NCBI RefSeq assembly: GCF_003315135.1
Contig: NZ_QNRK01000019.1
Span: 68,581-132,580, forward strand
Length of the DNA: 64,000 bases
Direction of reading: 5' to 3'
Origin: Roseiarcus fermentans
Lineage (GTDB): Bacteria; Pseudomonadota; Alphaproteobacteria; Rhizobiales; Beijerinckiaceae
Position 1 is the first letter of the stretch; each line of letters opens with the position of its first letter. This document shows, in pieces, positions 21,223-31,504 of the stretch. The notes under the pieces were generated by a model. The model had not been told where the DNA came from, searched no databases, and worked only from the letters and a program-made list of their open reading frames with translations. Position numbers and translations under genes: made by a program.

Positions 21223-23127
21223 ATGAAGACACAGATTCTGGCGGCGCTGGGAGAGAGTGGCCTTCAACAAGCTAGCGCTCTAAACGCCGGGCTCGCTGCG
21301 AACGACAGGATCAAGTACGACTTCTCTCTGCTGCAGATGGCGATCGAACATGCGCGCCATCCCGAGCAGCCGCCCCCGAGCTTGAAAAGGGAACGTTTGG
21401 CAGCGGGGATAGACGACGCGCGCCTCGACGACGCTGTCGCTAGCGCTCAGGTCGTGGACAAGAAAGTCCGTGTGCCAGGGGCCGCCGGCATTCTGGATCG
21501 GGTCGAGGACGACATGCGCCTGATGGCGGCGCCGGCGCTCGCCGCGCCGCTTGCATCAGACGGGTCCGGTTTCGGAGATCGGCTGGCGGCCTTGTTGGCC
21601 GCCCGTCCCGCCGCAAAGGACGATCTGGTCGATCCCGAAGCGATATCCGCAATGACTCACGTCGGGAAGGGACCAGACAGCCTGCATCGCCTCGTGATGG
21701 ACCTGCACAAGCGATTGAATTCGATGCAGGCCGCCATGGCGCAGGAGACGTTGGACGGCGCGGCGGTCTACGGGCTGGGCGCTGCAGACCGCCCCCTAGT
21801 GTCGGCCTTCATGTCCGGGGTGAACCGCACTTCGCAGCTGAAGTTCAACCACCCGGGCCTTGCGACGACCGCCACGCGGACTGCTGGACGTCTCGTAATC
21901 CAGAACGACATCGGCGAAACCGACGCTCACGTCATCGTCGTTCACGTGCAGGACCGGTTGGTGAGCATCACATACACAGATGTGCATCCCGAGCGCCTCG
22001 CGTTCTTCCAGTCGATGCTCAGGCCTCGCGGCTTTACTTGGGAGGCTGGGCGAACGGGGACCCTGACGGCGGGGTCGCCGTTCTATCTCGCGACGGGGCA
22101 GGTCCAGGCCGCGGACGATGAAGCCTGCGGGGCGAACCTGGAGTTCCTCGGATCGCGGCTGGTGTTCCTGATCGACTGGAACCGGGCGCGCAAGCAGCTG
22201 CGGGGTTTTCAGCGTGGGGCGGACCGTATCGCGCTGCTGTCCTGGGCCGCGGAGACGGAGACGGGTCATCGCGGCTTCCTCGAGCTCGGCGGCGCGGTTC
22301 TGGTGAATCGCGCCATCGAGGCGACCGCAGGATCGGCGATGCGGTTCGGCGATCGGCTGTGCGACGTGCTCGGCGACGCGGAGACGACGGCGTTCCTGCA
22401 ATTCGTATTCAGGGCTGCGACGGATGGGATGCTTTCGTCCCAGTCTCATGCGCTGATTCAGGATCGGGTCCGGGTGGCGCTGGCGGCGCAGTTCAGCAAC
22501 GAGGAGCAGCAGCTGCTGAACCGCGCGGCGGAGCATGCCGGGCTCGTGTTCGAACTGGCGACGCTCGTGCGCGACGGCGTGCGGGAGGATGGGGCGCAAT
22601 GTGCGAAGCGCGCCCGGCGCGCCCGCGGTTTCGAGCACGATGCGGATCAAATTGTCGTCGACACGCGGGATGCGGTCCGTCGCAGACCGGAATACGCGGT
22701 GTTCCTTCCGCTGCTGGAGGCGGCCGATGAAGCTGCCGACGCGCTGGAGGATGCGGCCTTCTTGCTGGCGCTCGAACCACTGCAGGGCAAGGCGCTGGAC
22801 GCGCTGCAGCAGCTCGCGGACCTGCTGGGCGCAGCGTCTCAGGAATGGGTCAAGGCGGTCGGCCATGCCGGTCAGATCGGCCGAGCGAAGGGGATCGCCG
22901 AATCCGAGGACTTCCTGGCGGCGATCGCCAACATCGGCAAGCTGGAACACGAGGCTGACAACGCGGAGCGTGAATTGGCGGCAAACGCTATTCAGCATGC
23001 GGGGGATTTCCGCCAAATGCATCTGTTTGCCGCCGTGGGCGACAAACTTGAGGGCGCGGCAGACGCACTCAAGAAGGCGAGCCTGATCCTGCGCGAGCAG
23101 GTGCTGGAGCACGTGGTCGATGGCTGA
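21223..23127 (+). CDS. protein with C-terminal PhoU-like (DUF47) domain, partner of PPDK-like protein
   Basis: A 634-residue soluble protein. The last ~200 residues are helical with the PhoU/DUF47 pattern (FEHDADQIVVDTR, EAADEAADALEDAAF, KLEHEADNAERE). The N-terminal ~430 residues are not recognised; they include a mixed alpha/beta part (TDAHVIVVHVQDRLVSITYT) and ELGGAVLVNRAIEATAG. Its end overlaps the start of the PPDK-like gene by 8 bp, indicating coupled translation and a joint job. PhoU-like domains often control phosphate or phosphotransfer partners, so it may regulate the downstream enzyme. That role is inferred. Confidence 0.8.
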   Translation: MKTQILAALGESGLQQASALNAGLAANDRIKYDFSLLQMAIEHARHPEQPPPSLKRERLAAGIDDARLDDAVASAQVVDKKVRVPGAAGILDRVEDDMRLMAAPALAAPLASDGSGFGDRLAALLAARPAAKDDLVDPEAISAMTHVGKGPDSLHRLVMDLHKRLNSMQAAMAQETLDGAAVYGLGAADRPLVSAFMSGVNRTSQLKFNHPGLATTATRTAGRLVIQNDIGETDAHVIVVHVQDRLVSITYTDVHPERLAFFQSMLRPRGFTWEAGRTGTLTAGSPFYLATGQVQAADDEACGANLEFLGSRLVFLIDWNRARKQLRGFQRGADRIALLSWAAETETGHRGFLELGGAVLVNRAIEATAGSAMRFGDRLCDVLGDAETTAFLQFVFRAATDGMLSSQSHALIQDRVRVALAAQFSNEEQQLLNRAAEHAGLVFELATLVRDGVREDGAQCAKRARRARGFEHDADQIVVDTRDAVRRRPEYAVFLPLLEAADEAADALEDAAFLLALEPLQGKALDALQQLADLLGAASQEWVKAVGHAGQIGRAKGIAESEDFLAAIANIGKLEHEADNAERELAANAIQHAGDFRQMHLFAAVGDKLEGAADALKKASLILREQVLEHVVDG

Positions 23128-24724
23128 CGCGCAGGAGAACGTAAGGATGGCCGAACTCTACCCTATTCTGCGGGGGTCTGCGCTTGCCCCAGGGGGCGCC
23201 GAAGAGGTCGGCAACAAGGCCTGGAACCTGATGCGGATGGCGCGGGCTGGGCTGCCGGTTCCCCCGGCCTTCGTATTGCCGACGGCGTGGTGCGGCCGAG
23301 CTGACGCCGCGGCGAAGTTGCCCCCGGCGCTCGCCCAAGGCGTCAAGTTGCTCGAAGGCGCCACGGGTCGCACGTTCGGCGGCTCGCGCCGACCGCTGCT
23401 GGTGTCGGTGCGCTCCGGCGCGGCCGTTTCCATGCCGGGCATGATGGAGACGGTGCTCGACGTGGGCCTGAACGCCGACACGGTCGAAGCGCTCATACGC
23501 GGCACCGGCAATCCACGTTTGGCCTGGGACAGCTACAGGAGGCTGGTGCAGGGTTACGCGGAGGTCGGCGCGGGTTTTCAAACCGCGCCGTTCGACGCCC
23601 TGGTCGCGGCGGCGGTTGCGACGGCCCACGCGGAGAGCGAGCGGGAGCTCGACCATCGCGATCTGCGCACGCTGACCCATGCGATGCTGGCGAGCTACAC
23701 CGACTTGGCGGGAGAAGATTTCCCCGCTGATCCTAGCGTGCAGCTTCTCGCCGCGACCGAAGCCGTGCTGCGGTCCTGGAACGCGGAGAAGGCGGTCGAT
23801 TACCGCCGCCTGAACCGGATCGACGATGCGGCCGGCACGGCGGTCACGGTGCAGACCATGGTCTTCGGCAATGCCGGCGGCGCGTCCGGCGCCGGGGTCG
23901 GCTTCACCCGCAACCCCGCCACGGGCGCGCGCGAGTTCTATTTTGACTTCCAGTTCGACGGACAGGGCGAGGACGTTGTCGGCGGCCGGCGAAACCTGAC
24001 GGACCACGACCGGCTGCGTCGTACCCTGCCTGCCATATGGACGAGGCTGAACGAGACCTGTCGGACGCTGGAGACGCTGTTCGGCGACGCCCAGGATTTC
24101 GAGTTTACCGTGCAGTCCGGCGAGCTGTTCCTGTTGCAGACGCGGCGGGCCAAGCGAACAGATTGGGCGGCGCTGGCGATCGCAGCGGACATGGTGGCGG
24201 AAGGCGTGCTGACGCCCAAGGCGGCGCTCACGCAGATCGCCGGCATCGACCTTGGATCGGTCGTCCGCACCAGCTTCGCGCCCCCGGTTCCGCCGACGCT
24301 GGCGATCGCGCTGGTGGCGAGCCTTGGGGTCGCGAGCGGCGCGATCGCGCTGGACACCGCGGCGGTCGTTCGCCTGGCTGCCGCCGGGGTGCCGACAATC
24401 CTTGTGCGCCGGGACACGGTGACCTCGGACATCGTGGGCATGGCGCAGGCCGTCGGAATCCTGACGGGGTCGGGCGGCCGGACGTCGCATGCCGCCGTGG
24501 TGGCGCGTCAACTCGGCAAGGTGTGCCTGGTCGCTTGCCCACGCCTCGAGATCGACCTGGAGCGGCGCCAGTGCCGAATAGGGGACACGCTGCTCGACGA
24601 GGGCGACATGTTGGCGCTCGACGGCAATACCGGCGCCGTGCACGCGGGAAAGCTTGCGGTGGTGCAGGAGCGGCCGGATGCGGCCCTCGCAATCATCGCC
24701 GGCTGGCGTTCCGCGGACGCGTAG
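23120..24724 (+). CDS. PPDK-like protein lacking the PEP/pyruvate barrel
   Basis: A 534-residue protein with the N-terminal nucleotide-binding domain of pyruvate phosphate dikinase (GNKAWNLMRMARAGLPVPPA, SVRSGAAVSMPGMMETVLDV, GVGFTRNPATG) and the swivelling phosphohistidine domain (GSGGRTSHAAVVARQLGKV, His at about residue 457). It ends there; the C-terminal TIM barrel that binds PEP and pyruvate in the ~880-residue enzyme is absent. No frameshift or barrel remnant follows, so this looks like a designed two-domain protein that passes phosphate to another partner. The 8-bp overlap with the PhoU-like gene makes that protein the obvious candidate. Confidence 0.88.
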   Translation: MADAQENVRMAELYPILRGSALAPGGAEEVGNKAWNLMRMARAGLPVPPAFVLPTAWCGRADAAAKLPPALAQGVKLLEGATGRTFGGSRRPLLVSVRSGAAVSMPGMMETVLDVGLNADTVEALIRGTGNPRLAWDSYRRLVQGYAEVGAGFQTAPFDALVAAAVATAHAESERELDHRDLRTLTHAMLASYTDLAGEDFPADPSVQLLAATEAVLRSWNAEKAVDYRRLNRIDDAAGTAVTVQTMVFGNAGGASGAGVGFTRNPATGAREFYFDFQFDGQGEDVVGGRRNLTDHDRLRRTLPAIWTRLNETCRTLETLFGDAQDFEFTVQSGELFLLQTRRAKRTDWAALAIAADMVAEGVLTPKAALTQIAGIDLGSVVRTSFAPPVPPTLAIALVASLGVASGAIALDTAAVVRLAAAGVPTILVRRDTVTSDIVGMAQAVGILTGSGGRTSHAAVVARQLGKVCLVACPRLEIDLERRQCRIGDTLLDEGDMLALDGNTGAVHAGKLAVVQERPDAALAIIAGWRSADA

Positions 24725-24849
24725 GCTCCTCCCGCACCGTCCACTGGACGACGCGTTAGCGGGACCATCGTTCCCGGGCGCGCCTTTCGCCGGGCACTAA
24801 ATTTCGACCGTTCTACGGGTCATTGGTCGAGACTCTGCCGCGAGCCGAG

Positions 24850-24867
24850 TGCGTAGTTTCCGATCCT
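24850..24867 (+). promoter_or_regulatory. FixJ-like box 8, upstream of the H+-ATPase
   Basis: Reads TGCGTAGTTTCCGATCCT. A -10-like TACCGA is at 24890-24895, 26 nt after the core. It ends 107 bp before the start at 24975. Confidence 0.82.
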
Positions 24868-24974
24868 GTTTAAGCGGGTTCGCAACGCCTACCGAGGATT
24901 GGGTCCGGGCCGCCTCTCCGGCGCGCCGCGGCGGGACAAGTCGCCGCAGCGGCAGGACGAAAAGGAAATTCGCG

Positions 24975-27900
24975 ATGTGGTTTCACGCGCGTCAGCCAAA
25001 GGCTCCCGATCCCGAGCCTGCAGAAAATCTGCAAACCCTACCCCTGGCCGAGGTCGAGAAGGAACTGGGCTCGTCACCGGTCGGCCTGACCGCTGCCGAG
25101 GCAGTGAAACGGCTGGCGCAATATGGGCCGAACGAGATCGCGGAGAAGAAGACCAACGAGATCCTGAAGTTCCTCTCCTACTTCTGGGGACCGATTCCCT
25201 GGATGATCGAAGCGGCAGTGATCCTCTCGGCTGCTGCTGGGCATTGGCCGGATTTTGGCGTCATCCTGGTTCTGCTGCTCGCCAACGCCGTGGTCGGCTT
25301 CTGGGAGGAACATCAGGCGGGCAACGCCATCGCCGCCCTCAAGGCGACGCTGGCGATCAAGGCCCGGGTGAAACGCGACGGCAAGTGGGTGAACCCGGCG
25401 GCACGCGAGCTCGTGCCGGGCGACGCCATCCGCCTGCGTCTCGGCGACATCGTGCCGGCCGACGCGCGCTTGCTGGAGGGCGACGAGATATCCGTCGACC
25501 AGTCGGCGCTGACCGGCGAGTCCCTGCCCGCCACGCGCAAATCCGGCGACCCCGTTTTCTCCGGATCTATCGTGCGGCGCGGCGAAATCAGCGCGCTGGT
25601 CTATGCGACAGGCGGCAAAACCTATTTCGGCAAGACGGCGGAACTGGTGGAGACGGCGGTCACCGTCAGCCATTTCCAGAAAGCCGTGCTGAAGATCGGC
25701 AACTATCTGATCATCCTCGCCTTCATCCTGGTCGCTGTGATCGTCGGCCTCGGAATCTATCGCGGCGAGCCGATCCTGACCCTGTTGCAGTTCGCGCTCG
25801 TGCTGACGGTCGCGGCCATCCCGGTCGCCATGCCGACGGTCCTGTCGGTGACGATGGCGGTCGGCGCTCGCCTGCTCGCCAAGAAACAGGCGATCGTGAG
25901 CAAGCTGGTCGCGATCGAGGAACTCGCCGGCGTGGATGTCCTGTGCGCCGACAAGACCGGGACTCTCACCCAGAACAAGTTGACGCTCGGCGATCCCTTC
26001 TGCCTGGATGCGATCACCGCCGACGAGCTCATCCTCGCCGGCGCACTGGCCTCGCAAGCGGCGAACAACGATACGATCGATCTCGCGGTTCTCGGCGGCC
26101 TGAAGGACAAGGAGGCGCTGAAGCCCTATCAGATTCTGCATTTCACGCCGTTCGACCCCGTGCACAAGCGAACCGAGGCCACGGTCAAGGGCGCGGACGG
26201 AAAAACATTCAAGGTGACCAAGGGCGCGCCACAGGTCGTCCTGGCTCTGTCGGCGAACGCGGCCGCGGTGAAGTCCGCCGTCGACAAGGCGGTCGACGAC
26301 TTCGCCGCCCGCGGCTTTCGTGCGCTCGGGGTCGCTCGCGCGGAAGGCGACGGCAAATGGCTCCTCCTCGGCGTCTTGCCGCTTTTCGATCCTCCGCGCG
26401 AAGACGCCAAATCCACCGTGGCGACCGCCGCCCGGATGGGCGTGAAGATCAAGATGGTGACGGGCGACGCTTTGGCCATCGCCCGCGAGATGGCCAAGAC
26501 ATTGGGCATGGGTTCGAACATCCTCGATGCGAACACTCTTGGCGACTCCAAGACGGAGGAATCCCCGGCGATTGCCAAGACCATCGAAGACGCCGACGGC
26601 TTCGCTCAGGTGTTTCCCGAACACAAGTTCCATATCGTCGACGTTCTGCAGAAGCATGGCCACATCGTTGGCATGACCGGCGACGGGGTCAACGACGCGC
26701 CCGCGCTCAAGAAAGCTGACTGCGGCATCGCCGTCTCCGGCGCGACCGACGCGGCGCGCGCAGCGGCGGCCATTGTGCTTCTGACGCCGGGACTCTCGGT
26801 GATCATCGACGCGATCAAGGAAAGCCGGCGCATCTTCCAGCGGATGAACAGCTACGCGATCTATCGCATCGCCGAGACGCTTCGCGTTCTCCTGTTCATG
26901 ACGCTGGCGATCGTCGTCTTCAAATTCTATCCGGTGACAGCGATCATGATCGTCATGCTGGCGCTGCTCAATGACGGCGCGATCCTGTCGATCGCCTATG
27001 ACAACGTCATCTACAGGAACAAGCCCGAAGCCTGGGACATGCGCACGGTTCTGGGCGTCTCGACCGTGCTGGGAGTCGTTGGCGTCGTCGCCGCGTTTGG
27101 CCTCTTCTATCTCGGCGAGCGCGTCTTCCATCTCGACCGCGCCCATATCCAGACGCTGATGTATCTCAAGCTGTCGGTAGCTGGTCACCTTACGATCTTC
27201 CTGACGCGCACTCGGGGTCCCTGGTGGTCCATACGTCCTGCTTGGATATTGTTCCTTGCGGTGCTGGGCACGCAGGCGGTCGCGACCCTGATTGCGGTCT
27301 ATGGGCTCTTCATGACGCCGCTTGGCTGGGGCTGGGCGCTGTTCGTCTGGGGCTACGCCCTGGCTTGGTTCCTCGTGAATGATCCGATCAAGCTGCTCGC
27401 CTATCGCGTTCTTGACGCTACGAAAAAAGCCGCTCCCAAGGGCGAAGCCGAGCCCAAAGGCGACACGGTCAAGCCCGACAGCGCCAACCCGGCCGAGGCT
27501 AAAACCGCCGAACCCAAGCCGGTCGCAGCATCCGAACCGCAACCCGATGTAAAGGCGGAGAGCGCCAAGGCTGACGCTACCAAGCCGGACGCAACGAAGA
27601 GCGCGGCCGCCAAGCCCGACGCTAAATCCGGGCCGCGACCCGACGCCAAGGCGGACGGCGTAAAGGCGCAGAGCGCCAATCCCAACAGCGCCAAAGGCGG
27701 CGCGGCTCCACCGGAGGCGGCGAAGCCCGCTCAGGCCAAGCCGGATACCGCATCCGGCCCGCAACCTGACGTCAAGGCGGACAACTCCGCGTCGGCAGTC
27801 CCGAAGGCCGGCGCCGCCAAGCCGGACGCGGCAAAGGCCGCCGAACTCAAGCCAGACGTCAGCGTTCAGCCCGAGGCGGAGACCAATGCCGGTTTCACCA

Positions 27901-28160
27901 ACCTGATGCATATGACGCTCGGCGACGTCCTCCTCACAGGCTTGGCCAAAGACCCGAAAAGCGTGGAGCGCATTGTCGCTGAGGCCGTTACCCAGGCTGA
28001 GGCCGCGCCGCCATCCCGCTCACACAAACTCGCGAAATCAAAGCCGAGCCCGAGACCGTCCCGAAACCCGAGGCTCAGCCGGAAGCCAAAGCCGGGTCCG
28101 AGTCGACATCCCAAGCCGAGCCCCAAGGGCAAGCCTGGGCCCGCGCGCCACCCTAAATGA
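24975..28160 (+). CDS. plasma-membrane-type H+-ATPase (P3A) with long Lys/Ala/Pro tail
   Basis: A 1061-residue P-type ATPase of the proton-pump branch: N-terminal [20 protein letters not shown], actuator [11 protein letters not shown], phosphorylation CADKTGTLT (Asp near 326), hinge [24 protein letters not shown] precedes the ATG at 24975. Residues ~815-1061 form an unusual low-complexity tail of KPD, KAE and AAKPDA units. From about 28005 the composition changes to Ser/Arg/Pro; the +2 frame there continues the acidic repeat style ([20 protein letters not shown]) and ends at 28156, so the tail probably carries a frameshift that leaves the enzyme core intact. PPK2 follows 67 bp downstream. Confidence 0.88.
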   Translation: MWFHARQPKAPDPEPAENLQTLPLAEVEKELGSSPVGLTAAEAVKRLAQYGPNEIAEKKTNEILKFLSYFWGPIPWMIEAAVILSAAAGHWPDFGVILVLLLANAVVGFWEEHQAGNAIAALKATLAIKARVKRDGKWVNPAARELVPGDAIRLRLGDIVPADARLLEGDEISVDQSALTGESLPATRKSGDPVFSGSIVRRGEISALVYATGGKTYFGKTAELVETAVTVSHFQKAVLKIGNYLIILAFILVAVIVGLGIYRGEPILTLLQFALVLTVAAIPVAMPTVLSVTMAVGARLLAKKQAIVSKLVAIEELAGVDVLCADKTGTLTQNKLTLGDPFCLDAITADELILAGALASQAANNDTIDLAVLGGLKDKEALKPYQILHFTPFDPVHKRTEATVKGADGKTFKVTKGAPQVVLALSANAAAVKSAVDKAVDDFAARGFRALGVARAEGDGKWLLLGVLPLFDPPREDAKSTVATAARMGVKIKMVTGDALAIAREMAKTLGMGSNILDANTLGDSKTEESPAIAKTIEDADGFAQVFPEHKFHIVDVLQKHGHIVGMTGDGVNDAPALKKADCGIAVSGATDAARAAAAIVLLTPGLSVIIDAIKESRRIFQRMNSYAIYRIAETLRVLLFMTLAIVVFKFYPVTAIMIVMLALLNDGAILSIAYDNVIYRNKPEAWDMRTVLGVSTVLGVVGVVAAFGLFYLGERVFHLDRAHIQTLMYLKLSVAGHLTIFLTRTRGPWWSIRPAWILFLAVLGTQAVATLIAVYGLFMTPLGWGWALFVWGYALAWFLVNDPIKLLAYRVLDATKKAAPKGEAEPKGDTVKPDSANPAEAKTAEPKPVAASEPQPDVKAESAKADATKPDATKSAAAKPDAKSGPRPDAKADGVKAQSANPNSAKGGAAPPEAAKPAQAKPDTASGPQPDVKADNSASAVPKAGAAKPDAAKAAELKPDVSVQPEAETNAGFTNLMHMTLGDVLLTGLAKDPKSVERIVAEAVTQAEAAPPSRSHKLAKSKPSPRPSRNPRLSRKPKPGPSRHPKPSPKGKPGPARHPK

Positions 28161-28227
28161 CACCACGGACGGGCGAGAGTCCGTTGACGCAACAAAGCAG
28201 TCTGCGAGAACCGCGGCAAGGAGCGAA

Positions 28228-29097
28228 ATGAGAATCGACACCAAGGACTTTCGCGTGCTGGAAGGCGACAAGGTCCATCTCGAGAAGTGGCCGACGAAGG
28301 TCGATCCCGTCTACAAATCCAAGGATCAATACAAGAGCCTGCTAGAGGAGCACGTCGCCAAGCTCAGCACGATGCAGCGTCTTCATCACGCATCCAATCG
28401 TCACGCGATCTTGCTGATCCTTCAGGCGACGGACGCCGCAGGAAAGGACGGCGCCATCCGGCACGTGATGTCAGGCGTGAACCCGCAGGGCTGCCGGGTC
28501 TACGGGTTCAAGCAGCCCACTGAAGCCGAGTTGGAGCATGATTTTCTCTGGCGCACCTCCCAGGATTTGCCGGCGCGCGGACGGATCGCGATTTTCAATA
28601 GGTCCTACTATGAGGAAGTGCTGGTTGTCCGCGTGCATCCCGACATTCTGGACCGCGAAGCCATCCCGGACGCGCCTCACCATGACCGGAAGGTCTGGCA
28701 CGAGCGCTATCGATCGATCGCCGAATTTGAGAAGCACCTCGGTGTCAATGGAACGCGCGTCGTCAAAATCTATCTCCACCTGTCCAAGGAGGAGCAACGC
28801 AAACGTTTTCTCGAGCGTCTCGACGATCCGGAGAAGAACTGGAAATTCAGTGACGCGGATTTGAAGGAGCGCGAATTCTGGAGCGATTACACGAAGGCCT
28901 ACGAGGAGTGCCTTAGCGCGACGAGCACTGATGACGCGCCATGGTTTGTCGTTCCCGCCGACGACAAGGAAAACGCGCGGCTCATTGTCTCCCAAATCGT
29001 CCTCGACACGTTCGAGGGGCTCAAGATGAGCTATCCGAAGACAAGCGCAGACCGTGAGCATGAGCTGCAGTCGATCCGCAAGGAGCTGACCAAGTGA
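28228..29097 (+). CDS. ppk2: polyphosphate kinase 2 family protein
   Basis: A 289-residue PPK2-type kinase using polyphosphate to phosphorylate nucleotides. The Walker A region is [20 protein letters not shown], with the lid/Walker B area in [25 protein letters not shown] precedes the ATG at 28228; longer in-frame starts overlap the ATPase tail. PPK2 classes differ in phosphorylating NMP or NDP; the class cannot be set here. Placed after the proton pump and before a HAD phosphatase, it fits energy supply when respiration is limited. Confidence 0.88.
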   Translation: MRIDTKDFRVLEGDKVHLEKWPTKVDPVYKSKDQYKSLLEEHVAKLSTMQRLHHASNRHAILLILQATDAAGKDGAIRHVMSGVNPQGCRVYGFKQPTEAELEHDFLWRTSQDLPARGRIAIFNRSYYEEVLVVRVHPDILDREAIPDAPHHDRKVWHERYRSIAEFEKHLGVNGTRVVKIYLHLSKEEQRKRFLERLDDPEKNWKFSDADLKEREFWSDYTKAYEECLSATSTDDAPWFVVPADDKENARLIVSQIVLDTFEGLKMSYPKTSADREHELQSIRKELTK

Positions 29098-29269
29098 CGG
29101 CGCGCCCGATGAGTTCGTGGCGTCTTGGTTTTATCTGCGCCGACTCCTGCTGTCGGATGGCCCCCACTTTCCGTTGCGCGACGCTGTTGGGGTTTCAAAG
29201 GGCCCGATCACATCGGTATGTCTCGGATTGGGTTGCGCCACGATTGGGAATCGCCTCCCTGGAGGTCGC

Positions 29270-30043
29270 ATGAAAAGTCTGATCATCTTCGACCTCGACG
29301 GAACGCTCGCCGAGAGCAAATCCGATCTCGACGGCGAGATGGCGACGCTTCTGGCCCGGTTGCTCGGGACCGTCGACGTCGCGATCATTTCCGGCGGCGC
29401 CTGGGGACAGTTTGAAAAGCAGGTGCTCGCCTTTCTGCCGCATGACGAACGACTGAAAAGGCTGTCCCTTCTACCAACCTGCGGCACCAAATTCTACCGC
29501 TTCGACGGCGCATGGAAGAAACTCTACTCCGAAGATTTCAACGCCGACGAAAAGAGAAGAATCATCGCCGCGCTACACCAGGCGGTGGAGCAGGCCGGCT
29601 TCACGGCGGCAAAGCATTGGGGCGAGCCGATTGAAGACCGGGACAGCCAGATCACGTTCTCGGCTCTGGGTCAGGCGGCGCCCCTGGACGAAAAGCAAAA
29701 GTGGGACCCCGACTTCGCGAAACGCAAGGCGATAGAGGCAATTCTTGCGCCGCTGATTCCCGCATTCTCGGTCCATTTGGGCGGCTCCACCTCCATCGAC
29801 GTCACCAGACCGGGGATCGATAAGGCCTATGGCGTCCGGAAGCTCCACGAGACCCTCGGCATCGCCATTGCCGACATGATCTTCGTTGGCGACGCGCTCT
29901 TCCCCGGTGGAAACGACTATCCCGCGGAGCAGGCGGGCGCCGAGTCGATCAGAGTGCGCGACCCGCATGAAACGAAGCGTGTCGTCGAAGCGATCTGCGC
30001 GTGCCTTGAGACCGGGGAGAGCCATCGCCAGATGGCGAGCTGA
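29270..30043 (+). CDS. HAD-superfamily (IIB) phosphatase, phosphomannomutase/sugar-phosphatase-like
   Basis: A 257-residue HAD hydrolase. Motif I is IIFDLDGTLAESK, motif II the Ser of AIISGGAW, and the C-terminal motif GDALFPGGNDYPAEQAG holds the metal-binding Asp. The cap with GTKFYRFDGAWKKLY and GGSTSIDVTRPGIDKAYGVR resembles eukaryote-type phosphomannomutase and sucrose/trehalose phosphatases. GGAGG precedes the ATG at 29270. It is 172 bp after ppk2 on the same strand. The substrate is unknown; a sugar phosphate is likely. Confidence 0.8.
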   Translation: MKSLIIFDLDGTLAESKSDLDGEMATLLARLLGTVDVAIISGGAWGQFEKQVLAFLPHDERLKRLSLLPTCGTKFYRFDGAWKKLYSEDFNADEKRRIIAALHQAVEQAGFTAAKHWGEPIEDRDSQITFSALGQAAPLDEKQKWDPDFAKRKAIEAILAPLIPAFSVHLGGSTSIDVTRPGIDKAYGVRKLHETLGIAIADMIFVGDALFPGGNDYPAEQAGAESIRVRDPHETKRVVEAICACLETGESHRQMAS

Positions 30044-30079
30044 GGATCGTTCCGCTCTCTATTTCGCGCCCGCCGAATT

Positions 30080-31378
30080 TTACGCTCCGAGCCATCCGCC
30101 CAAAAACCCCGCACGGCGAAGCCCGGCGACGAGATAGCAGCATTGACGCAGGAGATTCCAGATCAGGCCGGTGCGGTGGTTCTCGAGCATCAGGAGAAGC
30201 GGCCCCTGATTGATGGCGAAGTGGAACGGCGATATCCATAGACGCGACGGACCGCGTCTGGAGGCCGCGGTGGCGTTGAATGTGGCTTTGAAGCCATAGG
30301 CGTTGTTCTCGCGCAGCTTCAGCGTCTCGAAATGCGCCAGCGTCGGCTGCACGATCCCAGGCGCGAAGGGAAGAGAGGCGGCGACCGCCCAAGGCGCGAT
30401 GCTGCCGTCATCGGGGCCGTCAGGCGCGCCCCGAGCCCTGTAGCCGAAGAAGCGCCTCTTCTTTCCTTCGATCATGCAAGTCGCCGGCCCTGGACCGTCA
30501 CTTGCGGTGAGACCCCACGAGTTTTCGCCGTAGGCGTCGTATCGAGCTGGATTGGCGATCGCATACTGCTGCTGGACATAGGTTGCGCGGCGGCTGTTCT
30601 CGAAATAGTCGATCCCCCTGCCGCGCATATAGTCGTCCTGAATGCCACGAAAATCGATCCAGATGTGCGAGAACTGGTGGATGAAGAGCGGGCCCGCATA
30701 AAGAAGCTCGTGATCGTAGAGCGTTCGCCAATGGTAGGTGGAGGTCCATCGCGCCCAGCTTTCGCGAGGCAGCGGATGGGTCGGCGAGCCCAGGCCGAGC
30801 AGGTAGAGAATCATCGCCTCGCAATAGCCCTCCCATCGGTAGCGGAGAAAGCTCCGCTCTGGCCTCCAGCCATGGCTGACCGTGACGCCGCCGTTTTGCG
30901 CCCAGTTCCAGTCCGCGCGCAGGTAGAGCGCGTCGGCCAGCGCTCGGATTTCGCGCTCGTCCTCGCCGTCGCCGGAAAAGTAGGCGGCGGCGGTCAACAC
31001 GCCGGCAATGAGGATGGCGCTGTCGATCGTCGACAGTTCGCAGTTCCAAACCCGCCTTCCGCTCTCCATGTCCAGGAAGTGGTAATAGAGTCCCTTGTAT
31101 CCGGTCGCGTCGACGTCGGCGCTCTGAACGCTGGTGTGGAAAAAGCGCAGGGTCGCAAGAGTTCGCGTGATCGCGTCAGTGCGACGCATGAAGCCGCGCT
31201 CGACGCCGACAGGATAGGACGACAGGGCAAACCCGACAGCTGCGATGCTCGCGGGCGATCTGGCCTCGTTTTTGTCCGCGATCAGTCCGTTGAGCGGATT
31301 CGCCTCGTAAACGAAATAGTCGAACGATTCACGTTGCAACGCATCGAGGAAATCGCAACTGAGCTCATGATCATTCAC
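30080..31378 (-). CDS. glycoamylase-family (PF10091-like) protein, possible beta-1,2-glucanase
   Basis: A ~432-residue protein of the glycoamylase-like family, with RESFDYFVYEANPLNGLIAD, GVTVSHGWRPERSFLRYRWE, FIHQFSHIWIDFRGIQDDY and YGENSWGLTASDGP. The family includes GH144 endo-beta-1,2-glucanases and a domain inside NdvB. No signal peptide is evident. A GTG start at 31378 was preferred because similarity begins there; an in-frame TTG at 31432 extends it. It shares an operon with the upstream gene ending at 31505. With ndvB nearby, turnover of beta-1,2-glucan is a reasonable inference. Confidence 0.75.
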   Translation of the reverse strand: MNDHELSCDFLDALQRESFDYFVYEANPLNGLIADKNEARSPASIAAVGFALSSYPVGVERGFMRRTDAITRTLATLRFFHTSVQSADVDATGYKGLYYHFLDMESGRRVWNCELSTIDSAILIAGVLTAAAYFSGDGEDEREIRALADALYLRADWNWAQNGGVTVSHGWRPERSFLRYRWEGYCEAMILYLLGLGSPTHPLPRESWARWTSTYHWRTLYDHELLYAGPLFIHQFSHIWIDFRGIQDDYMRGRGIDYFENSRRATYVQQQYAIANPARYDAYGENSWGLTASDGPGPATCMIEGKKRRFFGYRARGAPDGPDDGSIAPWAVAASLPFAPGIVQPTLAHFETLKLRENNAYGFKATFNATAASRRGPSRLWISPFHFAINQGPLLLMLENHRTGLIWNLLRQCCYLVAGLRRAGFLGGWLGA

Positions 31379-31504
31379 GTTTGAGCCATCACAGGATCGC
31401 TTCGATCTGACAAGGCACGTTCCCTCCACCAAGCCCTCAGCCTGGACGGACCGTCCCTCGCTGCGTCAGGCCCGCGGAGTCGGGTGTCGATAGCAATCAG
31501 GGCG

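Noticed and set aside
25074..27911. 945-codon open frame antisense to the H+-ATPase
   Set aside because: It mirrors a well-supported P-type ATPase, has no family motifs and arises from the GC-rich third positions of the true gene.
28190..28230. Extension of ppk2 upstream into the ATPase tail (start at 27973)
   Set aside because: The extension reads an Arg/Pro/Ser-rich shadow of the ATPase tail, whereas ATG 28228 has a good ribosome site and the normal family N-terminus.
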